From assembly GCA_047967505.1 (NCBI GenBank), contig CM106539.1: a stretch of DNA of 64,000 nucleotides; one strand, given 5' to 3'. A program made the position numbers and the translations under genes. The DNA comes from Dipteris shenzhenensis (Eukaryota > Polypodiophyta > Polypodiopsida > Gleicheniales). The notes beneath the pieces are model-generated. The model searched no databases, was not told the DNA's origin, and saw only the letters and a list, made by a program, of their open reading frames with translations. This document shows, one piece after another, positions 9,541 to 21,960 of the stretch (position 1 is its first letter; every line of letters begins with the position of its first letter).

Positions 9541-11870
9541 AAGTCAAATCCTCCTCTCCCATCTCTCTCCTTCTGCTCCCTCCTCTCCTCTCCCTCTCTC
9601 TCTCTCCTCTCTCTCCTTCCTCTCCTCTCCCTCCCTCCATCCATCCCTCGACCCAACCCTCTCCTCCAGCCTCCTTCCCTCCCCTCCCTCCGCCGCCAAA
9701 ACTCCTCCCTCGACCTCTCCCTTCCCCTCGCCCCCCTTCGTTCCCCAAAATCCCCCTCCCCCTCCCCCTCCCCTCCCGCTACCCTTCCCCCTCTCCCATC
9801 GCCTAACCTCTTCCTCCCCTACCCCTTTTCCCCCCTACCCCCTTTTAACCTTCCCCCCTTTTCCCCACCCCCCTTGGCAACCCCCCCAACCCTTCCACCC
9901 TCTTCCCCACTCTCCCTTTGGCCCCCTCTCAACCCTCCCTCCCTCCTTGGCGACACCCCCCCTTCACCCGGGCTGGCGGCCGCGGCCGCCAGCCCCCCCT
10001 CTCTCAACCCCCCCCTCCTTCACTCTTTCCCACCCCCCTCTCACCCATCCCCCCCCTCTTCACCCTCCCTCCTCTCACCCATCCCCCCCCTCCTCTCACC
10101 CATCCCCCCCCTCTTCACCCTCCCTGGGCTGGTGGCCGCGGCGGCCAGCCCCCCCCCCTCCTCTCACCCAGCCCCCCCCCTTCTTTACCCTCCCCCCCCT
10201 TCGCAACCCCTCCCAGCCGCCAGCCCCCCCCCTCCTCTCACCCATCCCCCCCCCTCTTCACCCTCCCTGGGCTGGCGGCCACGGCCACCAGCCCCCCCCT
10301 CCTCTCACCCAGCCCCCCCCCTCTTCACCCTCCCCCCCAACCCCCCCTTCGCAACCCCTCCCCCTCCTTGGGCTGGCGGCCGCGGCCACCAGCCCCCCCC
10401 TTCTTCACCCTCCCCCCCCCTCAGCCGCTCCCCCACCCTTCGCAACCCCTCCCCCTCCTTGGGCTGGCGGCCGCGGCCACCAGCCCCCCGCTCCTCCTCT
10501 CACCCAGCCCCCCCTCCGCGGCCGCCAGCCCCCCGCCCCTCCTCTCACCCAGCCCCCCCTCTGCAACCCCTCCCTGGGGCTGGCGGCCGCGGCCGCCAGC
10601 CCCCCCCTCCTCTCACCCATCACCCCCCCCTCTTCACCCTCCCGGGGCTGGCGGCCGCGGCCGCCAGCCCCCCCCTCCTCTCACCCAGCCCCCCCTCTTC
10701 ACCCTCCCCCCCCCCCTTCGCAACCCACCCATCCCCCCCCCTCTTCACCCTCCCTGGGCTGGCGGCCGCGGCCGCCAGCCCCCCCCTCCTCTCTCATAGC
10801 CTCCCCCCTCTTCACCCTCCCCCCCCCTTTCGCAACCCCTCCCCCTCCCTGGGCTGGCGGCCGCGGCCGCCAGCCCCCCCCCTCCCTCTCTCATAGCCTC
10901 CCCCCTCTTCACCCTCCCCCCCCCTTTCGCACTTCCTCCCCCTCCCTGGGCTGGCGGCCGCGGCCGCCAGCCCCCCCCTCTTCACCCTCACCCCCCCTCC
11001 CCCCCCTCAGCCACTCCCCCACCCTCTCGGGCTGGCGGCCACATCCGCCAGCCCCCCCCTCCTCTCTCATAGCCTCCCCCCTCTTCACCCTCCCCCCCCC
11101 CTTTCGCAACCCCTCCCCCTCCCTAGGCTGGCGGCCGCGGCCGCCAGCCCCCCCCTCTTCACCCTCACCCCCCCTCCCCCCCCTCAGCCGCTCCCCCACC
11201 CTCCCAGGCTAGCGGCCGCGGCCGCCAGCCCCCCCCCTCCTCTCTCATAGCCTCCCCCCTCTTCACCCTCCCCCCCCCTTTCGCAACCCCCCCCCCTCTT
11301 CACCCTCACCCCCCCTCCCCCCCCTCAGCTGCTCCCCCACCCTCCCGGGCTGGCGGCCGCGGCCGCCAGCCCCCCCCTCTTCAACCCCCCCCTCCCCCCC
11401 TTAGCCGCGCCCCCACCCTCCCCCCCCCTTCGCTACCCGCCAGCCCCCGCCCCTCTTCACCCTCGCCCCCCTTCGCAACCCCTCCCCCTCCTTGGGCTGG
11501 CGGCCGTGGCCGCCAGCCCCCCCCCTCTTCACCCTCCCCCCCCTCCCCCCCTCAGCCGCGCCCCCCCCTTCCCCCCTCAGCCGCGCCCCCCCCCTCCCCC
11601 TCTCAGCCGCTCCCCCCTCCTCCCCCCCTCAGCCGCTCCCCCCTCCTCTCAGCCGCCCTCCCCACCCCCCTCTCAGCCGCCAGCCACCCGCTTCCCTCCC
11701 ACCCGCCGCGCCAGCCTCCCCTCCCACCCCCTTCCCTCCCACCCACCTCCCTCTTCGCCCCTTCCTCCCCTCCCTTCCTCCTCCCTCCCCTCCCACCCTC
11801 TTCCTCCCCTCCCTTCCTCCTCCCTCCCCTCCCTCCCCTCCCCTGAACCTTTCTCTCTCTAGTTTCTCTC
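9541..11870. repeat. C-rich, GC-rich tandem array with 20-bp NotI-type palindromes
   Basis: One strand is almost pure C and T, interrupted about fifteen times by GGGCTGGCGGCCGCGGCCGCCAGCC or variants; its core CTGGCGGCCGCGGCCGCCAG is a perfect 20-bp palindrome containing a NotI site. Units are roughly 70-110 bp, with spacers such as CCCCTCCTCTCACCCA and CTTCACCCTCCC. The long proline-rich open frames on the plus strand exist because C-rich DNA lacks stops; I do not annotate them as genes. CpG density is far above the surroundings. Confidence 0.85.
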
Positions 11871-11884
11871 TCTTCAAATTTTAA

Positions 11885-12020
11885 AAAAGAAACTAGAAAA
11901 AAAAGTTTGCAAGTACCTGGAAACAGTTTGTAAGTTTGCTCTTTCTTGCTTTCTTGCTCTTCCTTCCTTGCTCTCTTGATCATCCTTGCTTTCTTGCTTC
12001 AGTGAATGAAATGAGGGGAG
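11885..12020. repeat. Right flank repeat of the GC-rich array
   Basis: TTGCAAGTACCTGGAAACAG followed by TTGCTCTTTCTTGC.. and CAGTGAATGAAATGAGGGGAG resembles 9175-9265 (GCAAGTACCTGGAAAAAG ... TTGCTTCAATGAAATGAGG). The GC-rich array therefore sits between two direct copies of about 100 bp. Confidence 0.55.
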
Positions 12021-12034
12021 AATGAATGAAGAAG

Positions 12035-12145
12035 GAAGACTATATATAAGAAAAATTAGGTTTTCCTCCTCCTCTCCTATTGGCTTTCCATTCCTCCCCT
12101 CTCTCCTATTGGCTTTTCATTTATCTCCTCTCCCATTGGCTCCCA
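12035..12145 (-). promoter_or_regulatory. Promoter-like block: TATA plus three CCAAT boxes
   Basis: Read on the minus strand, CCAAT occurs three times (about 12139, 12113 and 12083), upstream of TTATATATAG at about 12042-12051. This order and spacing resemble a plant core promoter directed into the GC-rich array. Activity is an inference. Confidence 0.35.
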
Positions 12146-12850
12146 TTACTCCCCCTCTCCTATTGAACCCCCATCCCTCATCCATTAGCCCTCCTCCCGT
12201 CCATCCATTTCTTCTTCCTCCCCATTGCCACCACTCCCATCCCACATTTCCACCACGTCCCATACTCCTCCCATTTCCCAAAATCCCATATTTCCCCATC
12301 TCACCCTCCTCTTTTTCATCCCCTATTAACTTCCTCACTCATTTCACTCCCTTATTAGCCTACTCCCCTATTACCTTCCCCTCTCCCATTCCATTCTTCC
12401 CTCCCCACTCTCACTTCCACTTCCCATTACTCACTTGCCATTTAAAAACTATTAATATATTATTATACTATTTTTTATACTTATTATCATACACCCTTAT
12501 TACTTCCTTATCCTATTCCACTCCTCCCTCCTCATTCCCACTTCCACTTCCCATTACTCACTTGCTATACACATTTGCAAACTATTAATATATTATTACA
12601 TGATTTTTTATACTATTTGTAAACTTACATATGGGCAAAATCACAGGTGTCAAAGCGATCCTATTGTGGTCATACAACAACTGTGCTTTTATTCAAGGGC
12701 ATATTTATCCTCATCAACAAGCTTATTTACTCAAGGTATGAAGTGCATAATTTGTGCACTAGGTGTTTACTTTGTGCCAAAATTGTTTGCCACACACACA
12801 CACACATATACATATACCGAGAATTTTCTAATATTATCGCATCTACATTT
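12146..12850. other. Pyrimidine-rich then AT-rich noncoding segment
   Basis: C/T-biased sequence to about 12560 holds a partial direct repeat (CTTCCACTTCCCATTACTCA at about 12414 and 12541, with a shared AAACTATTAATATATTATTA). An AC/AT microsatellite lies at about 12790-12818. No gene is visible. Confidence 0.5.
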
Positions 12851-15800
12851 CTCCAATGGGCACAAAACTTTGTACACTCCTCAACCTAGGTCTTATTGAC
12901 TTGCATACAAAGTGGTGCACCCATCTCATAAGTACTTGTTCGGATAACACACCTCCTATGTATTTTATGACGATTGTGCATAACACTAGCAACAAAATGG
13001 TGTATCATGTGAGACAGACTATGCAAAGCATATCCAATGGACACAAGACTTTACACGTTCCTCAACCTAGGCAGTATTGACTTGTGTGAAAAGTGGCATC
13101 CCCATCCGATAAGTACTTGTTTGAAAAATACACCTACGATCGTGTTTTTTGACGATTGTGCATGACACTAAGGCAACAATGGTGTTTTATGCTTGATCGA
13201 CAATGCAAAGCATATCCGATGGGCACAATACTTTGCACACACCTTCAACTAGGTAGAATCGACTTACATGCAAAGTGGCATGCCCATCCCATAAGTGCTT
13301 GATCCTATAACATACCTAGAAACGTGTTTTTTGACGGATGTGCATGACACTAGAGAAAAAATAGTATTTAATGCTCGATCGACCATGCAAAGGATATCCG
13401 ATGGGCACAAAACTTTTCGTACGCCTCAACCTAGGTGGTATTGAAATGTTCTCAATGAGGCACACCCATCCGATAAGTACTTGGTCAGATAACACACCTA
13501 ATGGCGTGTTTTTTTGCGAATGTGCATGTCATTAGGAAAAAAATGATGTATAATGCGTGATCGACCATGCAAATCATATCCGATGGTGACAATACTTTGC
13601 ATGCACCTCAACATAGTTAAAACAGACTTGCGTGCAAAGTGGAGCCCCCATATGATAAATATTTATTTGAATAACACACCTATGGCCATGTTTTTATATG
13701 GTTGTGCATGACACTAAGGCAAAAACAGTGTGTTATGCTTGATCGACAATGCAAAGCATATCTGATGGGCACGATACTTTGTACACACCTTCAACTAGAT
13801 GGAATTTACTTACATGCAAAGTGGCACGCCCATCGCATAAGTGCTTGATCAGATAACACACCTAGCAGCGTGTTTTTTTACGAATGTGCATGGCACCAAG
13901 GCAAAAATGGAATTTAATGCTCGATCGACCATGCAAAGCATATCCGATGGGCACGATACTTTGCACACACCTTCAACTAGGTGGAATTGACTTACATGCA
14001 AAGTGGCATTCCCATCGCATAAGTGCTTGATCGGATAACACACCTAGCAGCGTGTTTTTTTACAGATGTGCATGGCACTAAGGCAAAAATGGTATTTAAT
14101 GCTCGATCGACCATGCAAAGCATATCCGATGGGCATAATACTTTTCCTATACCTCAACCTAGTTGTTATTAAAATGTTGTCAAAGAGGCACACCCATCCG
14201 ATAAGTACTTGGTCAGATAACATACCCAAGGGCGTGTTTTTTTGCGGATGTGCATACCACTAGGGAAAAAACGGTGTATAATGCGTGATCGACCATGCAA
14301 ATCATATCCGATGGTGACAATACTTTGCACACACCTCAACCTAGTTGAAATAGACTTGAGTGCAAACTGGAGCCCCCATCCAATAAGTACTAGTTTGAAT
14401 AACATACCTAGGACCGTGTTTTTTCATGGTTGTGCATGACACCAAGGCAAAAACCGTGTTTTATGCTTGATCGACAATGCAAAGCATATCCGATGGGCAC
14501 AATACTTTGCACACACCTTAAACTAGGTGGAATTAACTTATATGCAAAGTGGCACGCCCATCGCATAAGTGCTTGATCAGATAACACACCTAGCAGCGTG
14601 TTTTTTTACGGATGTGCATGGCACTAAGGCAAAAATGGTATTTAATGCTCGATCAACCATGCAAAGCATATCCGATGGGCAAAATACTTTGCACACACCT
14701 TTAACTAGGTGGAATTGACTTACATGCAAAGTGGCACGCCCATCCCATAAGTGCTTGATTGGATAACATACCTATCAGCGTGTTTTTTTACGGATGTGCA
14801 TGACACTAAGGCAAAACTAGTGTGTTATGCTTGATCGACAATGCAAAGCATATCCGATGGGCACGATACTTTGCACACACCTTCAACTAGGTGGAATTGA
14901 CTTACATGCAAAGTGGCATGCCCATCGCATAAGTGCTTGATCAGATAACACACCTAGCAGCGTGTTTTTTTACGGATGTGCATGGCACTAAGGCAAAAAT
15001 GGAATTTAATGCTCGATCGACCATGCAAAGCATATCCGATGGGCACGATACTTTGCACACACCTTCAACTAAGTGGAATTGACTTACATGCAACGTGGCA
15101 TTCCCATCACATAAGTGCTTGATCAGATAACACACCTAGCAGCGTATTTTTTTACGGATGTGCATGGCACTAAGGAAAAAATGGTATTTAATGCTCGATC
15201 GACCATGCAAAGCATATCCAATGGGTATAATACTTTTCCTATACCTCAACTTAGGTCGTATTAAAATGTTGTCAAAGAGGCACACCCATCCGATAAGTAC
15301 TTGGTCAGATAACATACCTAAGGGCGTGTTTTTTTACGGATGTGCATACCACTAGGGAAAAAACGGTGTATAATGCGTGATCAACCATGCAAATCATATC
15401 CGATGGTGACAATACTTTGCACACAGCTCAACCTAGTGGAAAAGGACTTGTGTGCAAACTAGAGCCCCCATCTGATAAGTACTAGTTTGAATAATACACC
15501 TAGGACCGTGTTTTTTCATGGTTGTGCATGACACCAAGGCAAAAACTCGGCAAAAACGGTGTTTTATGCTTGATCGACAATGAAAAGCATATCCGATGGG
15601 CACAATACTTTGCACACACCTTCAACTAGGTATAATCAACTTACATGCAAAGTGGCACGCCCATCCCATAAGTGCTTGATTGGATAACATACCTAGCAGC
15701 GTGTTTTTTGTGCAAAGGATATCTGATGGGCACAATACTTTGCACACACTTTCAACTAGGTGGAATTGACTTACATGCAAAGTGGCATTCCCATCGCATA

Positions 15801-18800
15801 AGTGCTTGATCGGATAACACACCTAGGAGCGTGTTTTTTTACGGATGTGCATGGCACTAAGTCAAAAATGGTATTTAATGCTCGATCGACCATGCAAAGC
15901 ATATCCGATGGGCATAATACTTTTCTCATACCTCAACCTAGGTGGTATTAAAATGTTGTCAAAGAGGCACACCCATCCGATAAGTACTTGGTCAGATAAC
16001 ATACCTAAGGGCGTGTTTTTTTGCGGATGTGCATACCACTAGGAAAAAAACGGTGTATAATGTGTGATCAACCATGCAAATCATATCCGATGGTAACAAT
16101 ACTTTGCACACACCTCAACCTAGTGGAAACAGACTTGCGTGCAAATTGGAGCCCTTATCCGATAAGTACTAGTTTGAAAAATACACCTAGGACCGTGTTT
16201 TTTCATGGTTGTGCATGACACCAAGGCAAAAACGGTGTTTTATGCTTGATCGACAATGCAAAGCATATCCGATGGGCACAATACTTTGCACACACCTTCA
16301 ACTAGGTGGAATCGACTTACATGCAAAGTGGCACGCCCATCCCATAAGTTCTTGATCAGATAACATACCTAGCAGCGTGTTTTTTGACGGATGTGCATGA
16401 CACTAGAGCAAAAAAAGTATTTAATGCTCGATCGACCATGCAAAGCATATCCGATGGGCACAAAACTTTTCGTACGCCTCAACCTAGGTGGTATTGAAAT
16501 GTTCGCAATGAGGCACACCCATCCGATAAGTAATTGGTCAGATAACACACCTAGCAACGTGTTTTTTTACGGATGTGCATGGCACTAAGGCAAAAATGGT
16601 ATTTAATGCTCGATCCACCATGCAAAGCATATCTGATGGGCACGATACTTTTCACACACCTTCAAATAGGTGGAATAGACTTATATGCAAAGCGGCACGT
16701 GCATCCCATAAGTGCTTGATTGGATTACATACCTAGCAACGTGTTTTTTGATGGATGTGCATGACACTAGAGCAAAAATAGTATTTAATGCTCGATCGAC
16801 CATGCAAAGCATATCCGATGGGCACAAAACTTTTTGTACACCTTAACCTAGGTGGTATTGAAATGTTCTCAATGAGGCATACCCATTCAATAAGTACTTG
16901 GTCAGATAACACACCTAATGGCGTGTTTTTTTGCGGATGTGCATATCATTAGGAAAAAAATGGTGTATAATGCGTGATCGACCATGCAAATCATATCCAA
17001 TGGTGAAAATACTTTGCACACACCTCAATGTAGTTAAAACAGACTTGCGTGCAAAGTGGAGGCCCCATCTAATAAGTACTTATTTGAATAACACACCTAT
17101 GGCCGTGTTTTTATATGGTTGTGCATGACACTAAGGCAAAAACGGTGTGTTATGCTTGATCGACAATGCAAAGCATATCCGATGAACACAATACTTTGCA
17201 CACACCTTTAACTAGGTGGAATTAACTTATATGCAAAGTGGCACGCCCATCGCATAAGTGCTTGATCAGATAACACACCTAGCAGCGTGTTTTTTTACGG
17301 ATGTGCATGGCACTAAGGCAAAAATGGTATTTAATGCTCGATCGACCATGCAAAGCATATCCGATGGGCACGATACTTTGCACACACCTTCAAACTTGTG
17401 GAATAGACTTACATGCAAAGTGGCACGCCCATCCCATAAGTGCTTGATCGGATAACATACCTAGCAGCGTGTTTTTTGACGGATGTGCATGACACTAGAG
17501 TAAAAAAAGTATTTAATGCTCGATCAACCATGCAAATGATATCCGATGGGCACAAAACTTTTTGTACGCCTCAACCTAGGTGGTATTGAAATGTTCTCAA
17601 TGAGGCACACCCATCCGATAAGTACTTGGTCAAATAACACACCTAATGGCGTGTTTTTTTGCGGATGTGCATATCATTAGGAAAAAAATGGTGTATAATG
17701 CGTGATAGACCATCCAATCATATCCGATGGTGACAATACGTTGCATGCACCTCAATGTAGTTGAAACGAACTTGCGTGCAAAGTGGATCCCCCATCTGAT
17801 AAGTACTTATTTGAATATCACACCTATGGCCGTATTTTTATATGGTTGTGCATGACACTAAGGTAGAAACGGTGTGTTATGCTTGATCGACAATACAAAG
17901 CATATCCGATGAACACAATACTTTGCACACACCTTCAACTAGGTGTAATTGACTTACATGCAAAGTGGCACGCCCATCGCATAAGCGCTTGATCAGATAA
18001 CACACCTAGCAGCGTGTTTTTTTACAGATGTGCATGGCACTAAGGCAAAAATGGTATTTAATGCTCGATCAACCATGCAAAGCATATCGGATGGGCATGA
18101 TACTTTGCACACATCTTCAACTAGGTGTAATTGACTCACATGCAAAGTGGCATTCCCATCGCATAAGTTCTTGATCGGATAACACACCTAGCAGCGTGTT
18201 TTTTTACGGATGTGCATGGCACTAAGGCAAAAATGGTATTTAATGCTCGATCGACCATGCAAAGCATATCCGATGGGCATAATACTTTTCTTATACCTCA
18301 ACCTAGGTGGTATTAAAATGTTGTCAAAGAGGTACACCCATCCGATAAGTACTTGGTCAGATAACATACCTAAGGGCGTGTTTTTTTGCGGATGTGCATA
18401 CCACTAGGGAAAAAACGGTGTATAATGCGTGATCGACCATGCAAATCATATCCGATGGTGACAATACTTTGAACACACCTCAACCTAGTTGAAACAGACT
18501 TGCGTGCAAACTGGAGCCCCCATCCAATAAGTACTAGTCTGAATAACACATCTAGGACTGCGTTTTTTGACGAATGTGCATGACACTAAGACAAAAACGG
18601 TGTTTTATGCTTGATCGACAATGCAAAGCATATCCGATGGGCACAATACTTTGCACACACCTTCAACTAGGTAGAATCAACTTACATGCAAAGTGGCACG
18701 CCCATCCCATAAGTGCTTGATCATATAACATACCTAGCAGCGTGTTTTTTGACGGATGTGCATGACACTAGAGTAAGAATAGTATTTGATGCTCGATTGA

Positions 18801-19565
18801 CCATGCAAAGGATATCCAATGGGCATAAAACTTTTTTTACGCCTCAACCTAGGTGGTATTGAAATGTTCTCAATGAGGCACACCCATCCGATAAGTACTT
18901 GGTCAGATAACACACCTAATGGGGTGTTTTTGTGCGAATGTGCATATCATTAGGGAAAGAATGGTGTATAATGCGTGATCAACCATGCAAATCATATCCG
19001 ATGGTGACAATACTTTGCATGCACCTCAAGGTAGTTAAAACGGACTTGCGTGCAAAGTGGAGCCCCCATCTGATAAGTACTTATTTGAATAACACACCTA
19101 TGGCTGTGTTTTTATATGGTTGTGCATGACAGTAAGGCAGAAATAGTGTGTTATGCTTGATCGACAATGCAAAGCATATTGGATGGGCACAATACTTTGC
19201 ACACACCTTCAACTAGGTGGAATTGACTTACATGCAAAGTGGCATTCCCATCTCATAAGTACTTGATCGGATAACACACCTAGCAGCGTGTTTTTTTTAT
19301 GGATGTGCATGACAGGAGCAAAAATAGTATTTAATGCTCGATGGACCATGCAAAGCATATCCGATGGGCACAACACTTTTTGTACACCTCAACTAGGTGG
19401 AATCGACTTACATGCAAAGTGGCACCCGCATCCCATTAGTGCTTGATTGGATAACGTACCTAGTAGGCTCATGTTTTTTTACGGATGTGCATGACACTAG
19501 AGCAAAAATAGTATTTAATGCTTGATTGACCATGCAAAGGATAACTTGGCATGTCCATCTGATGA
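12851..19565. repeat. Satellite array, about 182-bp monomer with 1092-bp higher-order repeat
   Basis: About 37 monomers in one orientation share AAGTGGCACGCCCATC, TAAGTGCTTGATCGGATAAC, ACACCTAGCAGCGTG, a T run, GGATGTGCATGACACTA, GCTCGATCGACCATGCAAAG, CATATCCGATGGGCAC and ACTTTGCACACACC. The GTGTTTTTT landmark recurs every 181-184 bp. Monomer subtypes differ after it (TTACGG, TTGCGG, TTCATGG, TATATGG, TTGACGG). A six-monomer block repeats with a 1092-bp period between about 13.85 and 15.35 kb. One shortened monomer lies at 15700-15830. The many frames of about 65 codons are by-products. Monomer length and higher-order structure are like plant centromeric or heterochromatic satellites. Confidence 0.92.
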
Positions 19566-19683
19566 GTACTTGATCGGATAACTTCTCCCACTAATAAATT
19601 AAGTACTAATTAAAAATTATAATAAATAAGTAGATTATTAAAAAGAGACTAATATTTATGTAATTGTTGCCACTGCAGCTTGC
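19566..19683. other. Spacer with probable splice acceptor
   Basis: AT-rich DNA with no satellite similarity ends in TGTTGCCACTGCAG at about 19678, a plausible acceptor for the first visible exon of the next gene. Upstream exons are not seen and may have been replaced by the satellite. Confidence 0.4.
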
Positions 19684-20076
19684 TTGCGAAGGACTCTCAC
19701 AAAGGAGATGGCTATAGATTTTGTTCCAGGGATGGATGTGATTTTATGTAGCAAAAGAGAAGTAGTTGCATTTGCTACAATCCATGATAGTGATCCCAAT
19801 TCACTTTGCCACTTTCGAAGACTTGGCGAAGATAAGGTAGCAGTTACTGTATCAAAGATTCTTAGCGCACATGTTGAGCTAAAGTATAAATGTGGAGATA
19901 TGGAAACACTTGGAGATGTTATGCCCTACAATACATCCAACAAATCATTTATAGCATGGGACAAAGATGAGACTTATGCAACAGACATTATCAAGAATAC
20001 AAAGTGCACCACCTTGGATTTTATTATAGGGGACATTTTACAAATGAGATCATTTGCAAATAAGATTGTAGCATAA
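19684..20076 (+). pseudogene. Tnp1/En-Spm-like domain segment
   Basis: The segment reads GMDVILCSKREVVAFATIHD, LGEDKVAVTVSKILSAHVEL, METLGDVMPYNTSNKSFIAW. This order (a strand-rich start with an LCS-type motif, a V.V..IL segment, then a T.GD.....IAW ending) fits the plant 'transposase Tnp1/En/Spm-like' domain. It ends at TAA 20074-20076, but the same frame continues past it with equally protein-like sequence, so the stop looks secondary. The first listed codon is not an ATG; I think translation reaches here through an upstream exon. Confidence 0.55.
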
Positions 20077-20085
20077 GGTGAAGTA

Positions 20086-21960
20086 TTGGGATTTGAACAA
20101 GTGGAGCAATGGTCATTTGCGCAGATGAGGATTCTAAAAGTCACTGATGATGGTAGGGTTGATAACATAACATCCTTATGTGATCCCTACTATGAGGTAG
20201 GCAAGAATATGAGATGGAGCATGCAATTTTTAAACATGAGAAAGAGGCACGTGGTTTTCAATGATAAAGACAACGCATACTACAATATCAAAGGACGTAA
20301 AAAGCGTGCCCATGTGCCAGGCTCTATCACTTCAAATGTGGATGATTTCAATATACTCAATTATAGAAGTGACATCTTATCTGGAGTGGATGAGTTCATT
20401 GGTTCCAAGAAACAAAATGATTTTAGAAGCGAAGCCTTATCTGGGGTGGATGAATTCTTGCACAGTGAGAGGGGCAAAGGTTTCAATAGCGATGTCTTGT
20501 CAAGTGTGGATGAGTTCATGCATATTAACAAACCTGGTGTCAATCAAGGTTGTGGATTTGTGAAAGCCATGCAAGATGTCCCAATGAGTGATGTTCTCTC
20601 AGGAGTGGAAGAGTTTCAAGGTTCTCAATACTCTCGTAGAATATTGAATTCATTGAATGGTCCTAAGAGTATGTTAAAAATGAGGATGAGATCAACAGAG
20701 GATTATTCAGTATTTAACTTTGATTGTGATATGAACAAGGATGCAACGACCAATCATGGATGCTTGGTTACAAACAAATGTGAGGAGAAGAAGTGCATAA
20801 ATACAGATAACAATGTGCACGAGGAACGAAAACGGTCATACATATGCATGAAGAGAAAGAGAATCCAGGCAGATCCACAAAAGCAACCAAAGAGGAAGAG
20901 AGTAATGAAGGAGGAGAACATGTTAAATGCATTGGGATATCTATGTTGCAAGCGAAGATGTATGCGCTTCATTGATCTTGCAGACATCAGGGAATGTAGA
21001 GGACACATGTTGCAAAGAAGGGGAAGCGAAAGAAATGAATACCTTCTCACAAGTCTCTCTTGCTTTCTTCAGAATGGCAATAAAAGGCTAAGTTCAAGAC
21101 AAAAGGTAAAACCTCTCGTAAATGGAAAAAGGATTTGCAATAAGGCATATCGCAATATTACTGGATTATCCCATGGTACATATTGGGATTTAGTCACCAA
21201 GGCAAAGGGCGGCAACAAATTTAGCATTCACGGTAATAGAGAAAGGTCCAAATCAAGAATCTCAACTGTCAGGGCAGCAGCAATTTTGCAAGACTTCATA
21301 CATGAAAATGCTTTGCCTCAACCCCATATATCTACCAAACTCCCTAACGGTGACGCGATCACTGAAATGCACCTTCCAATGGGCTTGACAAAGCTCGAAG
21401 TATTTGACTCTATTGCAGAAAAGCAAAGGCAAAGAGGGGATGCCGTAGCTTCTTCTCATACTTTGTATACTCTTTGGAAGAAGAACTTTGGATATGTTAA
21501 AATCCCAAGGAGGCAAAAAATGTCAAAGTGCAATGTCTGTGATGATTTAAAGCGAGCGATTGAGAGTGCAACATGTCCAAATCAAAGGGAATTATACAAA
21601 AAAAACCGAAAATCTCATCATGACCTTATTCGACATTCTAGACAAAAATATGCATTTTGGAAGGAGCAAGCTATTTCGCATCCTGATGACTACATGTGCC
21701 TTATTGTAGATGGCATGGATCAGAATACAACAACATTGCCTCGTTTTGTTGCCACTCCACCTAAATTACAAGGAAAGCACTTTCTAAAGACACATCTATG
21801 TGGAGTGTTAGTGCATGGAATTAAGTTCTTTGCAGATATATGGATTGATTCCTTGCATCTACATGATAGCAATCAAGTTGTAACATCTATTATGAAGGCA
21901 ATTCACAATGTACATGCAGAAAAAGGTCGCCTACGCACCGACTTTGAGAATACAAGCTGA
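20086..21960 (+). pseudogene. DUF7869-type transposon protein, N-terminal and central part
   Basis: Same frame as the Tnp1-like segment. Four short repeats with consensus SDxLSGVDEF start at 20368, 20428, 20488 and 20586; the first three are exactly 20 residues apart. A bipartite basic signal (KRKRIQADPQKQPKRKR) lies near 20855-20905. A CNVCDD motif near 21530 precedes a basic helical stretch. The last part has CLIVDGMDQN (first acidic motif, about 21697) and GVLVHGIKFFADIWIDSLHL, typical of the region before the DUF7869 core. The frame leaves the conserved reading near 21935 and stops at 21960 because of a frameshift. I expect an RNase-H-like fold, but this is inference. Confidence 0.6.

Noticed and set aside
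9527-11212. 561-codon proline-rich open frame and overlapping frames of 340 and 293 codons
   Set aside because: All three plus-strand frames are open because C-rich repeats lack stops. The composition is pure low complexity and follows the tandem array.
13849-19129. Recurring frames of about 65 codons (MCMALRQKWY..., MRMCIPLGKK...)
   Set aside because: They recur with the satellite monomer and higher-order period and have no start-site or family support.
12851-19565. Regular repeats as a CRISPR array
   Set aside because: The whole 182-bp unit is repeated with no unique spacers, and the context is eukaryotic.
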